DNA of 64,000 nt from Juglans regia (lineage: Eukaryota > Streptophyta > Magnoliopsida > Fagales > Juglandaceae): contig NC_049909.1 in assembly GCF_001411555.2 (NCBI RefSeq), positions 4,777,036 to 4,841,035 on the forward strand, written 5' to 3'. Below are positions 11,569 through 22,000 of this stretch, in pieces. The translations under genes were made by a program, and so were the position numbers. The notes under the pieces are model-generated. The model was not told the DNA's origin. It saw nothing but the letters and a program-made list of their open reading frames with translations, and made no database searches. Position 1 is the first letter of the stretch; the number at the start of each line of letters is the position of its first letter.

Positions 11569-13783
11569 TGTGGCGCCCCCGACCCCCATGTAAGGAAAAC
11601 ACGGGAATCGAGACGCCGGGATGATGACAACACGGTCACACATCCCAACGAACGTGCCAAGTGTGTGTACATGCAACGGTGTACAACAACAACGCAGCGG
11701 ATTAGTCAACTAAGTACCAGAATTTAAATACAAGTAAACATCAGTAAAAGAGTTTACAAAATCATCCCAAAATAAAGTTTAACACATGTCCCAGAAATAC
11801 AAAAGGGTAAAAATAAAATAACAATAACCAGTGATCCCAGATCACTCCTCGGGCGGAGCCGTCTCCTCAGGCTCGCCCTCCTTCTCCTCATCTGCAACAA
11901 AATCTGCGTTACCACAAAATGGTACCGCAGGTAAGTATAACCCAAAAATAATCTCAGGAATAAAATGCATTTAATACAACTAACATGCATGCATATGATG
12001 AAATATGCATTTTTCCTCAAAACATCATTTTTCCCGAAAATGATAATTTTCCAACACACGCCAAAAATCCCATTTGGCCCAAAAATAATCCGTAAAACAT
12101 TTTCCCAGAAAATGAATTACACAAAATCCAACACACGCTATTTTCCCAGAAAATAGTCCATTTTTAGTGTATGCACCATGATCTCCCCTATGGGTCATCC
12201 GCACACCCGGGCTTTGTAGCGATGCCCACTTACGCGCCCAACACGTTCGTGGGTACATCCACTACACAACGAGCGATGCCCAGTTCCGCGCCCAGCGCGT
12301 ACATGGCCAGACATCCTCTAGTCCCCGCCAGCAGAAGGACCACGGAGTCGGCACGAATCTCTCGTCCGATCCCATTGTCGCCCAGCGACAATCCAGGGGA
12401 CGTTACTCAGTTTATTCCGCTCCCGAGTAACCAAATGAGCTCCACCGAGATAATGCCCCATCTCGGCTTGGGGTCGTGATACGCACGCACCCAAATTCCA
12501 TTCTCACATGAAAACCCAGTTTTCATGAACATATGAACATGAATGCAATACACGAAAACCCAGTTTTCCTTTACAAACATGATCATGCATGAAATAATGA
12601 TATGCACATGTACCAACACAAATCCACATTCCTCAATAACCAATAACCAATCCAATCAAACCAACCCAAACAACTCCAATCACAAATCCATCCGACCCCC
12701 GTACTCCTCGGACTCAGTCCGGCATGCCAAAAAATACAGTGAAATGCATTAGTGAAAAAATACATAAAATTCATGAGAACTCTTTGGAGAAATACTTACA
12801 GTGCAATAAAGCAATTTCCGAAGGATCACGAAGTTGAAAAAGGCAACGTCTGAGCAACACCACAGTGTAAAATACACTGTGGCCGTGGGTCACAAATACC
12901 CACTTTTCAACGGAGACAAACGAAGATCCCAAAATGGTAGGGTAGGGCCTAGAGAGGTCGGTGAAGCCAATGGTGGTGGTGGTTTGCCGTGGGTGGCGGC
13001 GCAAGGGGCGGTTTTAAGGCCAAAAAGTCAAAATCGGAAATGTACTTAGTGTGGCTTCACCGGTGACGGATCGGAGCTGGGGTTGGGTCCAAAGGGTTGC
13101 CAAGAGGTCGGGGATGATGTGATAGGAAGATGGTGGCCGGAGGTGGAGTGACGGCGGCGCTGGAGCGAAAGTGGCGCCGCGGCTTTGGAGGGTGCGTGTG
13201 GGCTACCGGCGGCGAGATAGGGGCTGGGATTTGGGGGGTGAGGTCGCCGGAGGGAAGGGGTGCTAGTCGGCCGGGCGGTGTCGCGCACGGCAGCGCGACG
13301 GCGGCTGGGCTAGGAGGTGGACGGACGCACGGGGAGAGAGAGAAAGAGAGAGCTCGCGCACGGGGGGAAAAGCAGCGGGAAAGAAAGAAAAAAAAGAAAG
13401 AAAAAAGAGAAAAAGAAAAGAAGAAAGAGAGGAAAGAGAAAAATAGAGGGAAAGAAATGAGGTCCAGTCCTCATAACTTGGGTCACGAAAATGATCCAAC
13501 GGAAATGATTTTAAAACCACAAATTAAGTAAAATAATTTAAACGTAATGGTAAAATCAATTTGAAATAATTAAATCTCACAATAATTAAATAAATATTAA
13601 AAGTAATTTAAATGCATAACAATAAATAAATATTAAGAAAGCACATAAAAATAATTTTCAACAAATTAAAAATCCTAAAAATAACCCAATTAAAAATCCA
13701 ATAATTTTAAAATAAGAGAATAAATTTTGAATCCATAAAAATAATTCATTCAGTAAAAATACACTAAAATACGGGGTGTTACA
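11569..13783 (-). repeat. 5' LTR of the minus-strand Ty3 element
   Basis: Plus-strand ends are TGTGGCGCCCCCGACC and ACGGGGTGTTACA. It is the partner of 5270-7449 and lies next to the PBS. The first unit of the 36-bp duplication seen in the other LTR is strongly diverged here (about 12219-12254), while the second (12275 onward) matches. A purine run at about 13330-13450 follows a GC-rich island. The minus-strand TGTAAGTA word is at about 12793-12800. Confidence 0.9.
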
Positions 13784-14740
13784 GTTCATACTTGAATTAA
13801 AGAGAAATTTATCTCTCTTGGTATACTTGATGTGTCAGGATACACCTTCAAATCTGAGGTAGGGGTTCTTAAAGTTACTAAAAGCTCCTTAGTTATTATG
13901 AAAAGGGTAATTAAAAATGGATTGTATGCACTACTTAGAAAAATTGTAGTTGGGGAAGCATCCCAACTTAGAACATAGTAGAGAACAAAGCTGTGTTATG
14001 GCATAGGAGGCTTGGGCATGTAAGTCAAGAGGGTCTTCTAGAACTACAAAAATAAGGGCTGCTGAGTGACCAAAATCTAGGAAACTTACCTTTCTGTGAA
14101 GAGTGTATCTATGGAAAGGCAAAGATGGTTAGTTTTAAGTCAGCAACTCACAACACTAAACAAACCTTAGATTATGTCCATTCTGACCTATGGGGACCTG
14201 CAAGAGTGAATTCACATGGAAGAAGGAGTCATTTCCTCTCCTTAGTGGATGATTACTCTAGGAAGGTCTGGATATACATTCTTAAGAACAAGAGTGACAC
14301 CTTTGAAAAATTCAAGGAGTGGAAGTCTCTAGTGGAAAACCAAGTAGGTAGAAAACTCAAGATCCTAAGGACTGATAATGGTCTAGAGTTCCTGTCAAAT
14401 GAGTTTAATATGTGCTGTCAAAAAGAAGGAATTCTTAGGCATAAGACAGCGAGGGAAACCCCCCAACAGAATGACTTAGCTGAAAGAATGAACAGGACCA
14501 TCTTAGAAAGGGTAAGGTGCATGTTGTCCAATTTAGGGCTACCCAAAACCTTCTGGGCAGAAGCTGCCACTACTGCTGTTCACCTTATAAATAAGTGTCC
14601 ATTATCTACTATAAGGTTCAAAACTCCACATGAGTTATGGTCTGGGAAACCCCCCAGCTATGACTACCTAAGAGTTTTTGAGTGTGTTGCCTATATACAT
14701 TCAAAAACTGACAAGCTGGAGCCCTATTTATAGGGTATCC
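13784..14740 (+). pseudogene. Copia GAG-pre-integrase and integrase core
   Basis: The sequence starts abruptly inside a Copia polyprotein: a FISLGILDVSGYTFKSEVGV segment, then the GAG-pre-integrase zinc region (LWHRRLGHVSQ-like, CEECIYGKAK, frames interrupted by stops) and the integrase core in the open frame 14125-14733. The catalytic residues are visible: Asp in YVHSDLWGP, Asp in LRTDNGLEF, Glu in DLAERMNRT. Gag and protease are missing because the 5' part of the element is cut off at 13784, exactly where the neighbouring Ty3 LTR ends. Integrase would insert the cDNA into the genome. Confidence 0.85.
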
Positions 14741-16647
14741 TGAACGAGTTAAGGGTTACAAACTGTGGGTAGATGGACCTAAAAGGTATAAGTACATTGT
14801 GAGCAGATATGTGACCTTTAATGAGTAACAAATGGCTCGGGTACAGGAAGAAAAAATAGACCAAGAAATTGATAAGTCTCCAAGGAGATCTCAGATTGAG
14901 GTGGAGCAAGTTAATACTCAATCTGAACCTGAAATTGGGGAAAGTAGTAACTCTGACAAAAAATACTCAGGGGACACTAATCAAGGTGGAGTTAACTCCT
15001 ATAATTTGATTAGGGACAAGCAAAATAGAGTTATAAATCCACCCATAAGGTATGGGCAAGCTGAATCACAATGTTTGCTTTAACTGTAGCTGATGAGGTT
15101 ATTTACCAAGAACCTAAAACTTATAAAGAGGCAGTAACTAGCAGAGATTCCTTTAAATGGATTCTTGCTATGCATGAGGAAATGGAATCGCTTAATAAGA
15201 ATAAGACCTGAGTTTTAGTGTCTAAACCTAAATGGATCAACTTGTTGGATCCAAGTGGATCTATAAGAAAAAGGAAAGCATACCAGGGATAGGAGGGACC
15301 AGGTATAAGGCTAGACTTGTAGCAAAATGATTTATCCAGAGAGAAGGAATTGACTTTAATGAAATCTTCCCCTTGTGGTTAAACATAGCTCAATTAGGCT
15401 ACTGCTAGCTTATATAGCCTTTCAAAACCTGCATCTAGAACGATTAGATGTTAAAATTGTTTTTTTGCATGGAGAACTTGAAGAAGAAATTTATATGCAG
15501 CCTCCTGAATGTTTTTCTAATAAAACTAATTTTAATCAAGTGCATTTTCTTAAGAAATCTCTATATGGTCTAAAACAATCACCTAGGCAATGGCATAAAA
15601 GATTTGACATGCATATGATTAGTAACAATTTCAAAAGAAGCTGTTATGATAGTTGTGTCTATTATAAGGAAGAAAAATGAATATTTATCTATCTCCTTTT
15701 GCATGTTGATGACATGTTGGTAGCTTGTAAAGACATTGGTTTTATTGACCAAGTTAAATACATGTTGAAATCAAAGTTTGAAATGAAGGAACTGGACCTT
15801 GCTAAGAAAATTTTAGGAATAGAAATTGAAAGGGACAGATATGCTGGAATGCTATACTTGTCTCAGAAAAATTACATTTCTAAAATTCTCAAGAGATTTG
15901 GTATGGAACATGTGAAACCTGTTAGCACGTCTCTAGATCAGCATTTCAAACTGTCTATAGATTAGGCTCCTAAAATAGAACCTGATATTAGTTTTATGCA
16001 ACAAATTCCCTATGCTAACATGGTGGGAAGTATAATGTATGCGATGATTTGTTCTAGACCTGACCTGTCCTATGATGTGAGTGTAGTTAGTAGATTTATG
16101 GGGGAACCCAGGAAAACTCCATTGGCATGCCATTAAATGGGTATTAGGATACCTTGCAGGCACTACTAACTTAGGTCTCAGTTTTGGGAATAAAGTTGAA
16201 AAGGGTTGTAAACTAACTGGTTTTGTAGACTCTGATTTTGCAGGGAGTATAGACACTAGGAAGTCCTTAACTGGTTATGTGTTTACTACTTTTGGGGGAG
16301 CTATTAGCTGGAAATCACACTTACAATCTGTTGTGACTTTGTCCACCACAGAAGCTGAATATATAACATTGATAGAAGCCATTAAAGAGGCCATATGGTT
16401 AAAAGGTATTGCAAGTGAGTTAAACATTTTCAATGGCAACATCATAGTACACTGTGATAATCAAAGCATACTGCATTTAGCTAAAAACCAAGTTTTTCAT
16501 GAAAGGTCCAAGCATATTGACATAAGGCTTCACTTTGTTAGGGACGTTATAGAGTCTGAGATTGTAGGTGTGGAAAATGTCTCAACTGAGGATAACCTCT
16601 CATATATGATGACCAGGTCTGTTCTTTGGTCCAAGTTCAGACACTGA
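14741..16647 (+). pseudogene. Copia reverse transcriptase and RNase H
   Basis: After a linker (14832-15083, acidic, RSQIEVEQ), the RT domain can be followed through several stops and frame changes: ESLNKNKTW-like start near 15187, KARLVAK near 15310, FLHGELEEEIYMQPPECF and KKSLYGLKQSPRQWHKRF in 15375-15680, and the catalytic loop LLHVDDML at about 15695-15718 (usual form YVDD, here HVDD). RNase H follows at 16279-16647 with ISWKSHLQSVVTLSTTEAEY and HCDNQSILHLAKN. The part 15966-16278 is frameshifted. This is a dead copy of the Copia polymerase. Confidence 0.85.
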
Positions 16648-16744
16648 TTGGTATGGAGTCTAGAGTCAGTTCCCATTAAGGGAACAATGCAAGAATGAGC
16701 CAATGATGAGGATTAAATGAACTTTGGGCAAATAAATATTTTGC

Positions 16745-16757
16745 CAAGGTGGAGAAT
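16745..16757 (+). other. Polypurine tract of the Copia element
   Basis: CAAGGTGGAGAAT precedes the LTR start TGTAACATGTATG. AAGGTGGAGA-type tracts are standard for plant Copia elements. Confidence 0.7.
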
Positions 16758-17350
16758 TGTAACATGTATGTCAATACATTTATCTGCTGTCGTTTACTTA
16801 CTAATCTGCTTTATTCTTATGTGAATAAATGGATCTGATGTGGCACAATCTAGAACCTTGAAGTGAATAAGGCTGAGCTGCTTGATCATGTGAGAGGCAC
16901 GTGATTGCATCTGAGGAGTAAATAGTTGAGCCGCTGGATTGCTACACGTGTTTGCATTTGTTATACCATATATATTCATTGTTATACGTTGTAAACCCTA
17001 GGGCATTCATTCTTTGTACATTTTGGTTGTTTAGAGAGCAGAGAGATAGAGAGAGCAGAGAGGGGGCGATTCTTAGGGTTTTCTCTTGGAGAATAAATTT
17101 ATAGACCATTAGGGTCGAACCACGTATATCGGTTGTGTTCTTTCTTATTCCCTTTACAATTTATATTTTCTTGTTTCTTTTTCATAACTGTTTTATATTC
17201 TTGTTGATTCGTATTCCTTTTGTTCTATATTTGTAATCTGGTTAGTTTATGTGATACGGTTGGTTCTTTGGCTGTGGTTGATATCAAACCGAGATATTCT
17301 TGTGATTCTTGAGTTTCCATTTTATATAAAATAATAAAGTTTTTATAACA
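16758..17350 (+). repeat. 3' LTR of the truncated Copia element
   Basis: It starts TGTAACATGTATG after the polypurine tract. A TATA-like CATATATATTC lies near 16967-16978, with probable transcription start and U5 downstream (AGAGAGCAGAGAGATAGAGA near 17033-17052). The end is placed at TTTTTATAACA (17350) because it gives a CA terminus; no second LTR is in the window to confirm it. About 593 bp. Confidence 0.6.
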
Positions 17351-18085
17351 AGGTGTTATTCATATCGGCTTATAAATAGAATTTTTAAATTGGCAATTTT
17401 GAAAGGATGACTATATAATAAGAAAAATACTATATGTATTTAAGAAAAATTTAATAAAACTTATTTTTTTATATTTCAGTTATTGATATGTTGAAAATTA
17501 TGAAATTTGAAATTCAAAATTTTGATTTTAATAGAAAACTGATAAAATGAATATTGTAAGTACATGTAACTTATAATTTTATTTACTATTTTACTTACAA
17601 TAGTCATTTAGTTAATTTTCTTTTGAAATTTAATATTATGATTTTTAGTATATCAAGAACTGATATGTGGAGAAGTAAGTTTTTTATACGTTTTATTTTA
17701 AGTATATTTAGTATTTTCTGTAATAATAACATAATAGTAATAATAATAATAACATAATAATAATTATAAGAAAGAAGATGTAATGGATACCAGCTTACGT
17801 ACAAATAATTGGTGAGGAAATTATAAAAATAATAAAATGTAATTTATGGAAGGCCAGGACCTGAAGGAGATGGACAATTTCAAAAGTGCCCCCGTGTGTA
17901 ATTCAGGTCCCACACTCCATGTGGCCAAGTCCAATCCAATTGAAATCGTAGCCATGTGCATCATTAGGCAATACATGTCAGCAGTTTGGCAGCAAGTGGT
18001 TGGGCCACGTCATCAAGACGAGCAGGCAAGTTTTTTCAGTCATAAGAGTTAAGACTCACCTCCCAGTAGCCTGGCCTAAACTTAA
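17351..18085. other. AT-rich spacer
   Basis: No gene seen. The stretch is AT-rich with short AAT/TAA runs (about 17720-17770). Small frames at 17846-18052 and 18000-18395 have no recognisable content, and the latter runs through a MITE. Confidence 0.6.
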
Positions 18086-18277
18086 GGAGACGTTTGGATT
18101 CGTAAGTCATCTCAGTTCATTTCAGCTCATCTCAACTCGTCTCATTACTATTTATTACTATTCAGCAACTTTAACTCACAAATCTCACTACTATTCACAA
18201 CTCATCTTATTACTATTCACAATCCATCTCAACTCATCTCAGCTCATCTCAAATTATCTTCAAATTCAAACGTCTCC
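18086..18277. mobile_element. Tourist-like MITE (copy 1)
   Basis: This is a 192-bp element with terminal inverted repeats GGAGACGTTTGGATTCG and (reverse complement of the right end) GGAGACGTTTGAATTTG, flanked by TAA on both sides (18083-18085 and 18278-18280). TIRs of the GGnnnnGTTTGG form with 3-bp TTA/TAA duplications are the hallmark of PIF/Harbinger-derived Tourist MITEs. The interior is rich in CTCATCTCAACTC-like repeats. Related copies occur at 58450-58643 and, more diverged, in intron 1 of the NAC gene. Confidence 0.75.
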
Positions 18278-18280
18278 TAA

Positions 18281-18850
18281 GTTTAAAAGTATTGGAATTG
18301 GATTACTTAAATATTTTTTTATTTTTAAATTTAGTAAATATTATCTATATTTACTCTATATTGAATTAGTTAAATTATTTTTATTTAAACTATAAGTTAC
18401 AGTAAATTTATTATTCTTTTTAAATATGAAAAGAATTATAATAAGTCTAAAAATATTTTTTAAGATTATTATATTATAGATATAAGATTTTTATTCATAT
18501 GAGATTTTACCATCTATATACATATGAGATTATTATATTATAAATTATTAGATTATAAAAATAAAAATGAATATAATTTATTAGAGATTATTAAAGATTA
18601 TGAAAATAAAATAAAAATTAATAAAAAATATAAAAAATAAAAAATAATAATATTTTATTATTATAAAAAATATAATGACTAATTCAATATAAATTTTAAA
18701 TTTTATATAATTAGTTAAAAATAAAAAAATTATATATTAATTAAAATTTGAAGAATAATATAATCAATCTAATACTGATGCTCTAAGCAACCTTCCCCGC
18801 TTGAACGGAAATGCCACTTTGACTCATCCCCTAATTCTTGTTTCCGTCTG
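18281..18850. other. Very AT-rich spacer upstream of the NAC gene
   Basis: Long A/T runs, no gene. It may hold distal promoter DNA of the NAC gene, but I see no specific element that I can name. Confidence 0.5.
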
Positions 18851-18858
18851 TAGCTTTC

Positions 18859-19015
18859 TCTATTTATTTATATCTGATTCACAACCCCCCAACTGCCTTG
18901 TTTTATTTAAAGATCTCAAAGCTAATAAACTTTCCAACTATTGAGCAGAGCTCTCGCTCTCTCTCTCTCTCTCCCTCTCTCTCTCTCTCTGTGAGAAAGA
19001 TCAAGAACTCTTGTC
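18859..19015 (+). promoter_or_regulatory. NAC core promoter/5' UTR region with CT microsatellite
   Basis: A TATA-like TCTATTTATTTATA lies at 18859-18872. A (CT)n tract follows at 18951-18990, just before the start codon at 19016. CT/GA tracts in this position are common in plant 5' leaders. The TATA assignment is tentative, since other AT-rich words (TTTTATTTAAAG near 18900) are also possible. Confidence 0.4.
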
Positions 19016-22000
19016 ATGAGCAACATAAGTTTGGTAGAGGCAAAGTTGCCTCCGGGATTTAGGTTTCATCCAAGAGATGAAGAACTTGTATGCGATTACT
19101 TGATGGGGAAGGCCACCTCGCACTCTGGCTCTCCTCTTCTTATTGAAGTTGACCTTAACAAGTGCGAACCCTGGGATATCCCTGGTAATTTATCTACTCC
19201 TATTTTAGTTCATTAATTCATCGATCCCCTCATCATCATCTTGGTTACCCAACTTAAATTCCGATTCGATCTTAAGATATATTTCTATGTTTGTTCTCTG
19301 GAGTCTAGTTAGGGCATTTCCATCTTACTTTTAGTTTTTGCAGGTCAAACTTTTATCATCTTCGAAGATAATAAGTTTTATATTTTATTTTTTTTTAAAT
19401 CGATTACATAATTTATAATTATATTATATATATATATAAGATGATAAGAAAATAATAGAAATTGAGATGAGAAATATCATTATTCTAGATATATATTCTT
19501 TATTCTTGATATTACCGGGTTTGTTTTTTTTTTCCCACTTGGAAATGCGATTCTTCTTCTTGGTTGTGGATTGAACTTTGAAGTGATAGCAACCGGACGG
19601 CCATAAATAGATACCATGATGGTGGTCTACTTGCTCCATATACGTGTGATCGACGACAAAGATAAGATATATATATATATATATATAAATCTTGTTGAAA
19701 CCTGAGAAAATGACTAATTATTGTTGAAATTAGTTAAACTGAGATGGATGATAAATAGTACTCCTATCACATCCACTGTATACTGTTTTCGGCGGAATCT
19801 AGTTATTGCATGAGTCGTCAAAGCCGCACTATATATGCAAGTCACAACAAGTTTGAAATTTGGACCGGCTTTCTACATACATGCATATGTATGTACTGCA
19901 AGTATGAGTGAAGAAAACTGGCCTTGTTATCATGAAGCCATGCTTGGTCCTTAATTCTGAAAGAGGGAGTTCCGAAATATTATTTTTCTCAAGGAAAACG
20001 AATAATCAGTTGGTCATGTAACTTGATAGGTCTCAGTGCCAAGTGGCCTTCTAACACGCCAAAAGGCTTTATAACTTATTATATTTATGGTGGTTTAGAT
20101 CTAGTTTATTTTTATAATTCATCTCATATAATTATTATAATTTATTTATATTTTTATAAAATATATTAAATAATTTAATTTTTTTTAATTTTAAAATAAA
20201 AATAATATTAAAAGTATATATTTTAATAATATTTTATTTAATTTTCATTTTAATTTATTTAATCTCAAAAAATAAACGAGATTCCTTTTACATATATATA
20301 TATATATACACACACGTATATGTGTAATAATTTTATTATGTATGTGTAAATTGTATTTCTCATGTACAGTTCTAAACTTCAATTACCATTAATTTGGAAT
20401 AATCAATTACTTGCAAAAAGAAAAAAGAGAAAGATATTAAATTTATTTGGATTCCTCTAGAACTCCTCCCAAATAATATCTAGATCTGGAGGAAAGTCAC
20501 TGATTGCTGCCATGCATATCCCTAATAAACCAAATACTTCGCATTCATAGCTTTACGAAGAATTTGACATTCTTGGAGTTGCCCCAACTAAAAGTTGTGA
20601 TAGTGATTGAAACAACACTTCAAACCAAAAGTCATCAGATCCTTATTGTCTGTCTTACACTACATTTTGCAGCCATACACGTGTACATGATATTTACTTA
20701 ACAGTACTTCGGGTTGGAAGAAAGTGGATTTTCTATTCCTTTCTTACCAAATCCAACAAAGGCTTGTCACCATCTTCAACCATTGAAATTTTAGATTTAG
20801 TTTGTTTTAGATTTAGTTTGTTTTTAGAAATGAGTTGAATTAAATTGATAAGAGAATATTTAAAGTTAAAATTAAAAAATTAAATAAAATATTATTAAAA
20901 TATATTTTTTAATATTGTTTTTATTTTAAAATTTTAAAAAATTAAATTATTTATTTTATATTATGTATAAATTTAAAAAATTATAATAATAAGATGAAAA
21001 AATTTTAAAATTTAAAATTTTAATTTTAAAAGCAAACCAGGCTTAAATATCTTTTTAAAACTGATTGATATTCAAATTATTTACAACTCATATTTTTTGA
21101 CCAAATATATAAATATATATATATATATATATTTTAAAGTTCCTGACCCACACATGCCATGCGTGTAAGAAAAGCAGCCTGTGTTTTTGACTTGGCCAAT
21201 GGACTTGGCCAATTACCATTAATATTACGTCAATTCCTGTTTATTATTGGTCGTGAGATATTGACGGCTCAACAGCATAATAATTACATATTTGGAATAC
21301 TATTGTTCCTAGCTCATAGCTCAAGGTCCCTGACTCAAAGATGGCACCCTAGCTATCAGTGGTGGAGCAAAAAATCTTGTTTTTAGGAACAATTAGGCAA
21401 AATTGAGATTGTGATATATATTATTATGTACTTATGTATCTCTATGTATAATATGGTTTTCTGTTAATTGATCCACTGTAAAACAATGATATACTTTTTT
21501 CATACATTTGATGATACTCAAATAATTTTAGTTTCAGATGGGAGTGGTTTTTCAGGTTTTTGCATTTCTTGAACGCCAAAAATACCATTTTCCCAATCTT
21601 TATTTAGAGCCAAAGGGGCTATTTTATTTATGGATAGTGCTATGGGGCTTGCCAGCGGTTATAGCTAGGTGTACCGTTAGTTTATTTCATTTTTTTTTTT
21701 CAATATTTTTTAACATTTTTAATCATTAAAAAAAATATACACAATTTTACTAGTAGTCAATTTTTTAATTATTAAATAAAAATAAAATAAAATACTCCAA
21801 CCTAGCATTTTTGGGAGGCTTGGCCCCCAATATATTTTAATTAATTGCCAGTGCTTGGCTAGGAGCTGGTTATCAAGAAGTTGAATCACTCAATATTATT
21901 TTATTTTCCAGGGAAAATTAGCACAGCGAAGACACATAACTTTGATCAATTAAAAAAAAATATTATACTAACAAGAAAAATGAAGCCTTTCACAGTTTCA

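Larger units (their letters stand above)
5270..13783 (-). mobile_element. Non-autonomous Ty3/gypsy element with gutted interior
   Basis: Two similar LTRs (5270-7449, 2180 bp; 11569-13783, 2215 bp) enclose 4.1 kb. On the minus strand the order is 5' LTR, PBS (11555-11566), about 2.5 kb without coding potential, the C-terminal part of RNase H, integrase, PPT, 3' LTR. Gag, protease, RT core and most of RNase H are absent, so the element could only have moved with enzymes from relatives. The long LTRs and the pol type suggest the Tekay/Del group of chromoviruses (inference). The flanks are GTTGG on the left and GTTCA on the right, not a clean target duplication, and they belong to different elements. 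Confidence 0.85.

Noticed and set aside
13130..13531. 133-codon frame in a GC- and GA-rich stretch (similar ones at 6893-7195 and 41073-41462)
   Set aside because: They lie in LTRs and encode Gly/Arg then Lys/Glu runs from simple purine sequence. The frames are not conserved between LTR copies.
17351..17366. Possible PBS after the Copia LTR (AGGTGTTATTCATATC)
   Set aside because: Too many mismatches to TGGTATCAGAGC, and a plain 3' LTR explains the site without an LTR-PBS junction.
18000..18395. 131-codon plus-strand frame
   Set aside because: It runs through the MITE at 18086-18277 and AT-rich DNA, with a composition of Ser/Leu/Ile/Tyr expected from that sequence.
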